Origin: Marinicella rhabdoformis
Lineage (GTDB): Bacteria > Pseudomonadota > Gammaproteobacteria > Xanthomonadales > Marinicellaceae
DNA length: 64,000 nucleotides
Assembly: GCF_009671245.1 (NCBI RefSeq)
Contig: NZ_VTFS01000001.1
Span: 345,914 to 409,913, forward strand
Direction: 5' to 3'
Of the stretch, positions 48,195-56,774 are shown piece by piece. Within the stretch, counting starts at the first letter, position 1; each line of letters opens with the position of its first letter. Under the pieces are notes generated by a model. It did no database searches. It worked only from the letters and a program-made list of their open reading frames with translations, and was not told where the DNA came from. Both the position numbers and the translations under genes were made by a program.

Positions 48195-49166
48195 CTATGC
48201 CCTGTCGGCAGAGAAAGGCAATATGGCCGACAAACCACCAGCACCCATCAAATGCATTAACAAGCGATCCAAACCAACAGCAACTCCTGAACATTGAGGC
48301 AAACCGGCTTCCAAAGCGGCCAACAGGTTTTCATCTATGGGTTTGGCCCTTTTCCCATGAGAATTTCGCCATTCGTTATCCGCTTTAAAGCGCGTTCTTT
48401 GCTCTGTTGCGTCAGTTAACTCTTGATAGCCATTGGCCAATTCCACGCCATTCCACAACAACTCAAAACGCAAACACACATTGGCATCGTCTGGGTCAAT
48501 TTGCGCCAAAGCCGCCTGAGATGCTGGAAAACGATCAACAAACAACAGCTCATCCTCAGGCAATGCTGGTTCAATCACCACACCAAATAAAAAATCCAAA
48601 GCCTCATCTCGAGACAAATCTGCACCATGAAATCCATATTCAACAGACAAATCATTCAAGTTTTTCTGCGTTGTTTTGAATGGGTTGATGGCTACATATT
48701 CTTCGAATAGCTGTGTAAATGTCTGGTGTCTGACAGGCAGTTCAGGCAACCCAAAAGCCACAAACAAACTTTGCATCAATGCCGCCATTTCTTTCATTAA
48801 ACAACCCAACTTAAAGTCTAGGCGGTACCATTCCAACATGCTGAATTCTGGGTTATGCAAATGTGACTGCTCTCCCAATCGGAAGACTTTCGCGATTTCA
48901 AAAATATCGCCTGAGCCCGCGGCTAACAAACGCTTATGAAAAAATTCAGGTGAAGTCCGCAAATAGGCAAAATCATCGATACTGTTGATGGACTGAGTGC
49001 AGAAAACATCAATTTGCCTGTCCGTGTTGGCGTGGCGTGATAGCACCGGCGTTTCTACTTCCATCACACCTTTATCAGCAAAAAATTGACGTATTTTTTG
49101 ATACAAAAAAGCCCGCTTCTGAATAGCAGAAAGCGGGCATTCTGGCATCCATTTCGGGGCTGTCAT
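48195..49166 (-). CDS. epmA: Elongation factor P--(R)-beta-lysine ligase
   Basis: A class II lysyl-tRNA synthetase paralogue without the anticodon-binding domain; it attaches (R)-beta-lysine to EF-P Lys34. Visible synthetase motifs are GVMEVETPVLSRHANTDRQI, YLRTSPEFFHKRLLAAG, FRLGEQSHLHNPEFSMLEWY and the C-terminal CSGVAVGLDRLLMHLMG. At 323 aa it matches the E. coli protein (325). It starts one base after the efp stop, next to its substrate gene. Confidence 0.96.
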   Translation of the reverse strand: MTAPKWMPECPLSAIQKRAFLYQKIRQFFADKGVMEVETPVLSRHANTDRQIDVFCTQSINSIDDFAYLRTSPEFFHKRLLAAGSGDIFEIAKVFRLGEQSHLHNPEFSMLEWYRLDFKLGCLMKEMAALMQSLFVAFGLPELPVRHQTFTQLFEEYVAINPFKTTQKNLNDLSVEYGFHGADLSRDEALDFLFGVVIEPALPEDELLFVDRFPASQAALAQIDPDDANVCLRFELLWNGVELANGYQELTDATEQRTRFKADNEWRNSHGKRAKPIDENLLAALEAGLPQCSGVAVGLDRLLMHLMGAGGLSAILPFSADRA

Positions 49167-49167
49167 T

Positions 49168-49737
49168 TTATTTTTTTACACGACCAACGTATTCACCAGA
49201 ACGGGTATCAACTTTAATCGTTTCACCTTCTGGAACAAACAATGGCACTTGAACAACTGCACCCGTTTCTAAAGTCGCAGGTTTGCCACCGCCACCAGAG
49301 GTATCGCCGCGCAAACCAGGGTCTGTTTCTGTGATAACCAACTCGACAAAATTGGGCGGCACAACAGTCAAAGGCGCATTATTCCATAACACAACAGTAC
49401 AAATATCCTCTTCTTTCAGCCACTTCACACAGTCAGAAACAGCCGTCTCAGAGGCTTCGAATTGTTCAAAGGATTCAGGGTCCATAAAATGATAAAACTC
49501 ACCATCGGTGTACAGGTACTGCATCTCTTTTTCCATCACATCAGCACCATCTACTTTTTCACCCGATTTGAACGTTTTTTCAATGGTTCTACCAGTACGC
49601 AGATTTTTGATCTTTACACGATTAAAAGCTTGACCTTTACCTGGTTTGACGATTTCGTTGTCAACGATGTTGTATGGATCACCGTCCAATAATATTTTCA
49701 AGCCATTTTTGAATTGACTGGTACTGAATGTTGACAT
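49168..49737 (-). CDS. efp: Translation elongation factor P
   Basis: Relieves ribosome stalling at polyproline. The three beta-barrel domains fit in 189 aa. The modified residue is Lys34 in [10 protein letters not shown], the KPGKG form that EpmA beta-lysylates. The KOW-like start is [16 protein letters not shown], and the end is [14 protein letters not shown]. The modifying ligase follows one base later, and the aminomutase gene is divergent 121 bp away. Confidence 0.97.
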   Translation of the reverse strand: MSTFSTSQFKNGLKILLDGDPYNIVDNEIVKPGKGQAFNRVKIKNLRTGRTIEKTFKSGEKVDGADVMEKEMQYLYTDGEFYHFMDPESFEQFEASETAVSDCVKWLKEEDICTVVLWNNAPLTVVPPNFVELVITETDPGLRGDTSGGGGKPATLETGAVVQVPLFVPEGETIKVDTRSGEYVGRVKK

Positions 49738-49770
49738 AGATACTCCGTTCTAGAAATTTTAAAGGGCGAA

Positions 49771-49779
49771 ATTATATCA
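49771..49779 (-). promoter_or_regulatory. Extended -10 promoter element of efp
   Basis: Minus-strand TGATATAAT: a perfect TATAAT with the TG extension, about 34 bases before the efp ATG. No -35 box is obvious. Confidence 0.5.
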
Positions 49780-49858
49780 CAGCAAAGTGGCATTTCCTTT
49801 ATCAGTAAAGCTTAAGCAACGTGCTGTGTTAAAATGCCTGATTTTTTTAAATGACCTT

Positions 49859-50830
49859 ATGTCTAAACCTTGGCAACATGCCCTGAAAACAGCACTCAAA
49901 GGAACCCAACTTGAGGACATTAAAAAAACTGACATTTTCCATGAATCAGGTCACCTGCTTTTTCCTACCGTTATCACCGAGTCACAACTGACACAAGCCG
50001 ACCTTGATAACCCACTTGACCCCATTGCTTTGCAGTACATACCACAACCATCAGAACAACAGCTGCACCCTGGCTTCAAAACCGACCCTGTGGGCGATAT
50101 TGATGCCAGCCAGTCACCGGGTTTAATTCATAAGTACAAAGGCCGTGTGTTGTTAATAGCCAGTGGAACATGTGCGGTGAATTGCCGCTATTGTTTTAGA
50201 CGTCATTTTGAGTACAGCAACAATTTTGCTCCACGCAACAATTGGAAAGAAGCTGTCGATTATATTAAACAAGATACAAGCATCCACGAAGTCATTCTCA
50301 GCGGCGGCGACCCGCTCACCATTCAAACCAAAACAATAAAAGCTTTGAGTGATCAATTATTGGCTCTACCACACATCAAAACCTTACGTATTCACAGTCG
50401 AATACCCGTGGTATTACCTGAACGGATTGACTCCGACTTTATCAACTACATCAAAACCTTAACCCTCAATAAAGTTTTGGTTCTACACATCAATCACAGC
50501 CAAGAACTCAGTCAAGAGGCGCGTTGCGCCATACGTGATTTAAAATCTGCAAATGTCACCTTGCTAAACCAAAGTGTTATCTTAAAAAGTGTTAATGACC
50601 AAGCCAAAACCCTCATCGATCTCAGTCACAAACTGCATGACCTTGGGGTAATACCATACTACTTGCATGTCATGGACAAAGTTCAAAATGCCAGTCATTT
50701 TGACGTACCTTTAGCACTTGCCAAAAACTTGCACCAACAATTACAAGAAGCCTTACCTGGGTACCTGGTACCAAAACTCACCGCTGAAATTAAAGGCCAA
50801 AAAAGCAAAACTTGGATCAATAATCCTTGA
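49859..50830 (+). CDS. epmB: EF-P beta-lysylation protein, lysine 2,3-aminomutase
   Basis: Radical SAM and PLP enzyme that turns (S)-alpha-lysine into (R)-beta-lysine for EpmA. The start MSKPWQHALKTAL at 49859 matches the family; an in-frame ATG 72 bases earlier lies inside the efp promoter region and adds unrelated residues. The cluster ligands are in CAVNCRYCFRRHF (C-x3-C-x2-C). LSGGDPLTIQTK and RIHSRIPVVLPERI are further blocks. The PLP lysine is expected near the C-terminus (AEIKGQKSKTW). At 323 aa it is slightly shorter than E. coli EpmB (342). Confidence 0.95.
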   Translation: MSKPWQHALKTALKGTQLEDIKKTDIFHESGHLLFPTVITESQLTQADLDNPLDPIALQYIPQPSEQQLHPGFKTDPVGDIDASQSPGLIHKYKGRVLLIASGTCAVNCRYCFRRHFEYSNNFAPRNNWKEAVDYIKQDTSIHEVILSGGDPLTIQTKTIKALSDQLLALPHIKTLRIHSRIPVVLPERIDSDFINYIKTLTLNKVLVLHINHSQELSQEARCAIRDLKSANVTLLNQSVILKSVNDQAKTLIDLSHKLHDLGVIPYYLHVMDKVQNASHFDVPLALAKNLHQQLQEALPGYLVPKLTAEIKGQKSKTWINNP

Positions 50831-51022
50831 ATCCTGAAGCCACATCCCTTTTTAAATTTCGATAAATCTTCAAAAAAACTCAAATAAACAAGATTTTTTG
50901 TGACAAATTGTGTCATCCCTTGTGGTTTTGCTGTTTTTTGAGCAAATGACATTTCAGTATCTGCTTAAAAAAAGATATAATCATGCTCAATTGACTGTGT
51001 ATAAAAAATTAAGGAGACCATT

Positions 51023-53074
51023 TTGGTATCAGATAAATCCATCAATTTATTAATCATTCATCAATCAGAAGAAGAAGCTGAACGTATTTTGTCACTGTTA
51101 CGGAATTACCAGATAGCAGTTCGCCCCACTCGGTGTATTGATGAAGAGGCACTTCTGGGCATCTTAGAACGTAAACCCATCGACATCGTTCTGTGCCAAC
51201 AACTGCAAAATGATTTACCTGTATTAACCACTATCGACCACATTAAAAGAATGGGCAAAGACATTCCAGTGATTGCCTTATTAGAAAACTTTGATGCCGA
51301 CCTGGTTCAAGAATCAATCGAAAATGGCTGCAACAGTTATTGCACAGCAAAACTTCCTGAACACATGAAACATTGCGTTCACAGAGAGATGGAAAGCTTA
51401 AAGCAGCGCAGAAAAAACACTGAATTGGCACTGGAACTCAAACACACTGAAAAACGTTGTGATTTACTGCTCGACTCATCAAAACAAGCCATTGCCTATA
51501 TCCATGATGGCATGCATGTTTATTCAAACCAGTCATATCATGAACTGTTTGACTATGATGATGTTGAAGAACTTGAAGTCACTCCCTTCTTGAATCTGAT
51601 AGCTAAAGAAGACTTACAAAAAGCCAAAACCGTATTGCGAGACATCAGCAAACACATACTGCCTGATGAAGACATGGAATTTTTATTAAAAAAAGCCGAC
51701 GGAGAAACCTTCTCAGGCATCATCAACTTTTCCAATGCCACCATCAATGGTGAGCAATGCGCACAATTCATTATCAACATCCCATCTGCTGACCCAGAAG
51801 TTGAGAAAGAACTTTTTGAAATCAAAAACAAAGATTTACTCACCAAATTTTTCAACAGAAGTTACTATCATGAGTACCTGTCAAATGCCATTGACGATGC
51901 CAAAACCTCTCGAGGTGACAGCTTGATTATGGTTGAAGCAGATGATGCTGAGAAAATCAAAAAAGCGCATGGCATTGGTAATTATGACCAATTTATAGTC
52001 AGCCTGTCAGAATTTTTGAATAACAAATTAGGTAATGATGTGACCTACTGCCGTTATGCAGGATCGACCTTTATTTTACAAATCAAACTGCCCATTGAAA
52101 AAGCAGAAAGGGTTGCTGAAAAATTACGTGCCATGGTAGCAGAAGAAATTTTCAGTGCAGGTGACACATCTATCAACTGTACCATCAGCTTGGCAGTGAC
52201 TCAAATCACCAAAGAGTCTGAAACACCTAATTCCATAATCAAATTATTAACCCAACAAATTGAAAAATTAACAGAACGAGGTGGCAATGCCATAGCAACA
52301 TTTGATCCTGCAGAAGAAGAAAAACTCGCTAAAGCAGCATCAAAGGCTTGGATTGACCGCATCACTGACGGCTTACAAAACGACAAATTCAAACTGCATT
52401 ATCAACCAGTCATCAACATCGAAGGTGATGAGCAAGAACATTATGAAGTATTGGTTCGCCTACTTTCTGGGGAAGATTTAATTTCGCCGATTCAATTCAT
52501 TCCAGTTGCTGAAAAATATGGCTTCATTAAGGACATTGACCGCTGGGTAGTAAAAAATGCCATCCAAGCCATAAAAAGCAGCAACAAAGATGTCGAATTG
52601 TTTGTCAAATTATCCCATCACACTTTAACTGATACGTCATTCCCACAGTGGTTGATGGAACAGTTCAAAACATTTGGTGTTGGTGGCGATAAATTGTCTT
52701 TTGAAATTAAAGAAAGTGATCTGGTCACCCATGCCAAAACCATGAAACCCATCATTAAAGCTTTGAAAGAAATTCATTGCTTTATTATAGTAGAAAAATT
52801 TGGCTCTGGACTCAACTCCTTCAGCATACTGAAACACTTTCCTGTTGATGTACTGAAAGTAGATTCCAGCTTGATGGAAGACCTGTCTAACAACGAGGAA
52901 AATCAGGGCAAGGTCAAAGATTTAATAGAAAAAGCCCATACCTTGGGCAAACAAGTAATTTGTGAACAAATCGAAGATGCCAATACCATGAGCATCATGT
53001 GGAAAATGGCAGTCAACTATGTTCAAGGCAATTTCATTGCGCCTCCAGGGCCTAATATGGAACAGTCTGAATAA
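51023..53074 (+). CDS. fimX: FimX-like c-di-GMP effector: receiver-like, PAS, degenerate GGDEF and EAL domains
   Basis: The start is TTG at 51023, with AAGGAG six bases upstream; no ATG is near. Domains: receiver-like (1-120, KPIDIVLCQQ), helix and PAS (about 125-255, AIAYIHDGMHVYSNQSYHELF), GGDEF (270-425) and EAL (440-680). The GGDEF motif is AGSTF (in CRYAGSTFIL), so no cyclase activity is expected. The EAL signature is EVL in HYEVLVRLL, and several metal ligands are replaced (EKFGSGLNSF). P. aeruginosa FimX has the same design, with EVL, and binds c-di-GMP to control type IV pili. The chpABC genes about 8 kb away fit. Confidence 0.82.
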   Translation: MVSDKSINLLIIHQSEEEAERILSLLRNYQIAVRPTRCIDEEALLGILERKPIDIVLCQQLQNDLPVLTTIDHIKRMGKDIPVIALLENFDADLVQESIENGCNSYCTAKLPEHMKHCVHREMESLKQRRKNTELALELKHTEKRCDLLLDSSKQAIAYIHDGMHVYSNQSYHELFDYDDVEELEVTPFLNLIAKEDLQKAKTVLRDISKHILPDEDMEFLLKKADGETFSGIINFSNATINGEQCAQFIINIPSADPEVEKELFEIKNKDLLTKFFNRSYYHEYLSNAIDDAKTSRGDSLIMVEADDAEKIKKAHGIGNYDQFIVSLSEFLNNKLGNDVTYCRYAGSTFILQIKLPIEKAERVAEKLRAMVAEEIFSAGDTSINCTISLAVTQITKESETPNSIIKLLTQQIEKLTERGGNAIATFDPAEEEKLAKAASKAWIDRITDGLQNDKFKLHYQPVINIEGDEQEHYEVLVRLLSGEDLISPIQFIPVAEKYGFIKDIDRWVVKNAIQAIKSSNKDVELFVKLSHHTLTDTSFPQWLMEQFKTFGVGGDKLSFEIKESDLVTHAKTMKPIIKALKEIHCFIIVEKFGSGLNSFSILKHFPVDVLKVDSSLMEDLSNNEENQGKVKDLIEKAHTLGKQVICEQIEDANTMSIMWKMAVNYVQGNFIAPPGPNMEQSE

Positions 53075-53091
53075 CAACCCTGAATAATCCA

Positions 53092-53991
53092 TTGAAAGAC
53101 ACACCATACAGGGGGCGATTCGCGCCCTCTCCTTCTGGAAACCTGCACTTTGGCTCTTTGGTTGCCGCGATTGCAAGTTACTGCCAAGCCAAATCTCATG
53201 AGGGTGTTTGGCTGCTTAGAATTGAGGACCTCGACCCACCCAGAGCCATACCAGGCGCAGACCTGGCCATCATCAAGGAATTAACTCGGTTTAATATGGT
53301 TTCTGATGAACCTGTGATTTACCAGAGCCATGAACTTCAGCAGCATGATTACTTCAAGGCATTAGAATATTTGATTGATAACAAGCATTGTTATCCCTGC
53401 CTTTGTACTCGCAAAATGTTGATTCAACATGACATATACCCCAACACTTGTCAAAACAACCTTTTCCCTTGCACACAAGAGCATGCCATTAAAATCAAAG
53501 CCCCAGATCAAGACTTTGTATTTATCGATAAAATCCAAGGGACTCAGAGTCAAAACATTCAAAAACAATGCGGCGATTTTAACATCAGACGCAAAGATGG
53601 CTTGATATGCTATCAGTTGGCTGTGGTAATCGATGACGCCAAACAAGGCATCACTGAAGTGGTCAGAGGGATTGATATTCTCGACTCAACTGGCAGACAA
53701 ATTTTCCTCCAACAAACATTAAACCTTACAACACCAGTTTATGCCCACTTCCCTGTCCTCACTTATGCCAATGGCAATAAACTCAGCAAACAAAACCATG
53801 CCAAAGAAATATATGGTGAAGACAGCTATGAACTGACAAGAATGGCGCTGCAAGTTTTGGGTCAAGAACCACCCAAACTGACGATTAAGAATCAAGGTCA
53901 CATGCTGCGTTGGGGTATAGAAAATTGGGACATAAAAAAAGTCCCTTCGGTTAAAGAAGTGACTTTTGATTCTGAGACACGGCTCGACTAA
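53092..53991 (+). CDS. gluQ: Glutamyl-Q tRNA(Asp) synthetase
   Basis: Truncated glutamyl-tRNA synthetase paralogue that glutamylates queuosine in the anticodon of tRNA-Asp. TTG 53092 is the only plausible start before YRGRFAPSPSGNLHFGSLVA. That block replaces HIGH with HFGS. The zinc site is CYPCLCTRK with CQNNLFPC. The second class I motif is KLSKQN. At 299 aa there is no anticodon-binding domain. It follows the FimX-like gene by 17 bp and its stop lies within a terminator hairpin. Confidence 0.94.
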   Translation: MKDTPYRGRFAPSPSGNLHFGSLVAAIASYCQAKSHEGVWLLRIEDLDPPRAIPGADLAIIKELTRFNMVSDEPVIYQSHELQQHDYFKALEYLIDNKHCYPCLCTRKMLIQHDIYPNTCQNNLFPCTQEHAIKIKAPDQDFVFIDKIQGTQSQNIQKQCGDFNIRRKDGLICYQLAVVIDDAKQGITEVVRGIDILDSTGRQIFLQQTLNLTTPVYAHFPVLTYANGNKLSKQNHAKEIYGEDSYELTRMALQVLGQEPPKLTIKNQGHMLRWGIENWDIKKVPSVKEVTFDSETRLD

Positions 53992-54005
53992 AAACCGTGC
54001 CTCAG
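53972..54005. terminator. Terminator overlapping the gluQ stop codon
   Basis: CTGAG-x-CACGG and CCGTG-x-CTCAG form the stem, with the gluQ stop in the loop. A T-rich stretch follows on the plus strand. It also lies 10 bp past the convergent cyclophilin gene and may serve both. Confidence 0.7.
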
Positions 54006-54015
54006 TCGTTTAATT

Positions 54016-55110
54016 TTATTGCGCAATGCCTGATAATTCCTCACACAAAGCCACATTGTCTCCTGACAAACGAGTAATTGGAAAACTACCCTCAACATTA
54101 TCGGCATCAAACTCATAACTCACTTCTGCTTCTGTACAGCTATTAAACTCAATGGTTAAAGTACCGGTGGCAAAGGAATCTACAGCATCTGTACTGTCAA
54201 ACAAACCATTCCGTGTCAGAGCGATAGGCTGAGAAAAGGTATTTCCATCAAATGTGCCTTGAGAAGTGAACCAGCGGTGTCCTGGGTGTCCAATGGTTGA
54301 TGCCACTTCATCTTCAGGTTGGAACAAATCATAGGTAAACCAAGCCGCCAACAACGCATTGGCATCAGGCAACATTTCAAAATAGAAACCTTGGCCGTTT
54401 GTGGCTGGGTTGAACCAGCCACCTGAAATGCCCGCATTGACTTTGAATTCAGGCTCTTCTAGAACATAAGCTTTAACGATAGTAATAAAGTGACTGTCGT
54501 CCAACTGCGTTAAATCTTCAACCAAGTTAGTATAAAAGCTACTGGACCTCATACTTCCATAAAATAAATAACTGGGCACATTTAAAGCTGACCCACCTAA
54601 ATTACTCACCCTTAAATCTAGAGTCCGTAAAGATGCTATTAAATCAACAACTTCCATACCATCCACCACCTCTCCAAAAACAGCATAACCATCTCTGCTA
54701 TTGGTTTCATCAAGATGAAATGAATTATCACTTACATTAAAAAACCATTGATTAGTAGCACTATTTGGATCTTCAGTTCTTGCCATTGCAATAGTGCTTC
54801 GAGTATTTGAAACTGCAGACTCATTAACTATTTGTGGATTTGTAGCAACTACTGAAAACCTTCCATCACTTTGGTGTCGAAAACCACCACCCTGCACCAC
54901 TTGAATACCATTTAAAGCTACTCTATGGAATATCACATCATCATATTTCCCAGAATTAACATATGCCAAAAAATTAGAAACGGTTATTGGCGTTTCTTCA
55001 TCATATAATTCAATATCTATGTTACCCACATTAGTTTCAAAACGAACGGTAGTTGCATTTGCACTCATACTCAAAAAGCAAAGCATTAAAATCACTAAAG
55101 TCTTTTTCAT
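54016..55110 (-). CDS. Periplasmic cyclophilin-type peptidyl-prolyl isomerase with extra C-terminal domain
   Basis: A signal peptide ends at SANA (about residue 19). The cyclophilin domain covers about 20-215: VRFETNVGNIDIELYDEETP, the catalytic-Arg block DDVIFHRV, IQVVQGGGF, and NSATNQWFFNVSDN. The remaining 145 residues form a second beta-rich domain starting at AGISGGWFNPATNGQGF, with AAWFTYD, RWFTSQGTF and a Cys pair near the end (FNSCTEAEV, VALCEELSG). That domain recurs in exported proteins of related bacteria, by my recollection; its role is unknown. Standard PpiA-type isomerases are about 190 aa. It is last in the gspG-to-K, nadK, nucleotidase run. Confidence 0.88.
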   Translation of the reverse strand: MKKTLVILMLCFLSMSANATTVRFETNVGNIDIELYDEETPITVSNFLAYVNSGKYDDVIFHRVALNGIQVVQGGGFRHQSDGRFSVVATNPQIVNESAVSNTRSTIAMARTEDPNSATNQWFFNVSDNSFHLDETNSRDGYAVFGEVVDGMEVVDLIASLRTLDLRVSNLGGSALNVPSYLFYGSMRSSSFYTNLVEDLTQLDDSHFITIVKAYVLEEPEFKVNAGISGGWFNPATNGQGFYFEMLPDANALLAAWFTYDLFQPEDEVASTIGHPGHRWFTSQGTFDGNTFSQPIALTRNGLFDSTDAVDSFATGTLTIEFNSCTEAEVSYEFDADNVEGSFPITRLSGDNVALCEELSGIAQ

Positions 55111-55117
55111 AAATCCT

Positions 55118-56008
55118 CTATTTGTTTTTATTTTGATTGGTTACACCATAAGGCACGTGGCCTGTGGCAGTGTGTTCAGACGCCGTTTTAACATAAGAAA
55201 GCTGATCTTCAAAGAAAATATCCGCTTTAAAAGAAGTCAGAAAGGCCGACTTGTCCTGACCACCTAAGAACAACGCTTCATCGATTCGAATACCCCATTC
55301 ACGTAAAGTCAGTATCACACGTTTATGTGATGGCGCAGAGCGCGCCGTCACTAGGGCTGTTCTTATGGGCGATTCATTAGTTGGGAACAAACTTTGTATG
55401 TCGTGTAATTGTTTTAAAAAACTTTTGAATGGGCCGGGTGTGAGGGGAATGTTGTGTTTATCCAGTTCATTTTGCCTGAACACGGCCAAACCCGACTTTT
55501 GGTAAATTTGTTCCGATTCATCAGAGAACAATACAGCATCTCCATCAAAAGCCAACCTGACAGGCCCATCTGCGGCCACAGAAGCTTTCCGCGTCATTAA
55601 ATGTGCTGCTGCATGCCCTGCTTCAATTGCATTGAGCACATCATGTGAGTGCGCCGATAAAAACAATTGCACACCAAAGGCTGATAAATAGTTATAAGGA
55701 GATTCCCCATGACTGAATGCCGCCCGTTCGATTTTCAACCCATGATGCTCGATAGAATTGAATATCCTCAATCCCACATCCCCTGAATTCCGTGACAACA
55801 ACACCACTTCAACCAAATGTTCTTTGGTCTCTGGGTGTCTGATTTCAGACAGTTTTTTTACCAATGGAAACGCCACCCCAGGCTCCAATGGGACATCTTC
55901 GCGTGCCAGCTGGTATGCCAAATACGCTTCGACACCTTCAGTTTGAAACACTTTATGGGCATCATTTAAATCAAATAATGTGCGTGATGATATGGCAATG
56001 GTTAACAT
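55118..56008 (-). CDS. Cytosolic 5'-nucleotidase (NT5C1-like)
   Basis: Resembles the 5'-nucleotidase family otherwise known from animal NT5C1A/B, which dephosphorylates AMP and related monophosphates. Family blocks are TIAISSRTLFDL, VLLSRNSGDVGLRIFNSI, FLSAHSHDVLNAIEAGHAAAHL, RLAFDGDAVLFSDESE (the HAD-like acidic motif) and the late block LFLGGQDKSAFLTSFKADIFFEDQ. At 296 aa it is complete. It lies 6 bp after nadK and 7 bp before the cyclophilin gene, so it is probably co-transcribed with nucleotide and secretion genes. Substrate preference inferred. Confidence 0.88.
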   Translation of the reverse strand: MLTIAISSRTLFDLNDAHKVFQTEGVEAYLAYQLAREDVPLEPGVAFPLVKKLSEIRHPETKEHLVEVVLLSRNSGDVGLRIFNSIEHHGLKIERAAFSHGESPYNYLSAFGVQLFLSAHSHDVLNAIEAGHAAAHLMTRKASVAADGPVRLAFDGDAVLFSDESEQIYQKSGLAVFRQNELDKHNIPLTPGPFKSFLKQLHDIQSLFPTNESPIRTALVTARSAPSHKRVILTLREWGIRIDEALFLGGQDKSAFLTSFKADIFFEDQLSYVKTASEHTATGHVPYGVTNQNKNK

Positions 56009-56014
56009 GCGTTG

Positions 56015-56770
56015 TTACTCAAACTGTTCATTCAATATGCGATCTTCTAGGTTGTGTTGCGGATCATACAACACATGAATACCTATGTCCTTTCTGGCCC
56101 GTATATCCACGCGGCACACATGCCTGACTTCGAAGTTATCGGATGTGGCGCTGACCGGTCGCTTTCTGTGAGAAAGTATTTCGAAAGACACCACCGCATG
56201 AGAAGGAATAATCGCCCCCCGCCACCTTCGCGGCCTGAACGGGCTGATGGGCGTCACTGCCAAAATTTCACTCCCCATCGGTATAACAGGCCCATGAGCT
56301 GATAAATTATAAGCGGTACTGCCAGCAGGTGTTGCCACCATGATGCCATCACCCACTAAGCGTTCAATTTTGGTGTCTTCGTTTATCTTTACTTTGATGT
56401 GGGCAGATTGTTTTGTTTGTCTGAGCAAGGACACTTCATTGATTGCCAAAGATTCTTTGATTTGTCCATTGACCTGAAAGGCCTTCATTTCTAATGGGTG
56501 CAGTACGGTATCTTTGGCTTTTGAGATGCGTTCAATCAAATCGTCTTCACGATAGGCGTTCATCAAAAATCCTACCGTCCCCCTTGAGAGCCCAAAAACA
56601 GGTGTACTTTTTTCCATCAGTTGATGCAAACTGTGTAGCATAAAACCATCACCACCTAAAGGCACCACCACATCAGCCTGGTTCAATTCATGGTTTCCAT
56701 AACGCTTGACCAAGCTTTTTAATGCCCTTTGGGCTTTGACAGATTTACTGGCTAAAAATGCTAATTTCAT
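56015..56770 (-). CDS. nadK: NAD kinase, short (alphaproteobacterial/xanthomonad) type
   Basis: Phosphorylates NAD+ to NADP+. PLGGDGFMLHSLH holds the GGDG motif, GLSRGTVGFLMN follows, AINEVSLL is the NE motif, and VGDGIMVATPAGSTAYNLSA is the diacylglycerol-kinase-like catalytic block. At 251 aa it lacks the longer N-terminal part of the E. coli enzyme (292 aa). Features such as FLASKSVKAQRALKSLVKRYG and NLEDRILNEQF match the short type of alphaproteobacteria and xanthomonads. It is 4 bp after gspK. Confidence 0.93.
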   Translation of the reverse strand: MKLAFLASKSVKAQRALKSLVKRYGNHELNQADVVVPLGGDGFMLHSLHQLMEKSTPVFGLSRGTVGFLMNAYREDDLIERISKAKDTVLHPLEMKAFQVNGQIKESLAINEVSLLRQTKQSAHIKVKINEDTKIERLVGDGIMVATPAGSTAYNLSAHGPVIPMGSEILAVTPISPFRPRRWRGAIIPSHAVVSFEILSHRKRPVSATSDNFEVRHVCRVDIRARKDIGIHVLYDPQHNLEDRILNEQFE

Positions 56771-56774
56771 GTGG

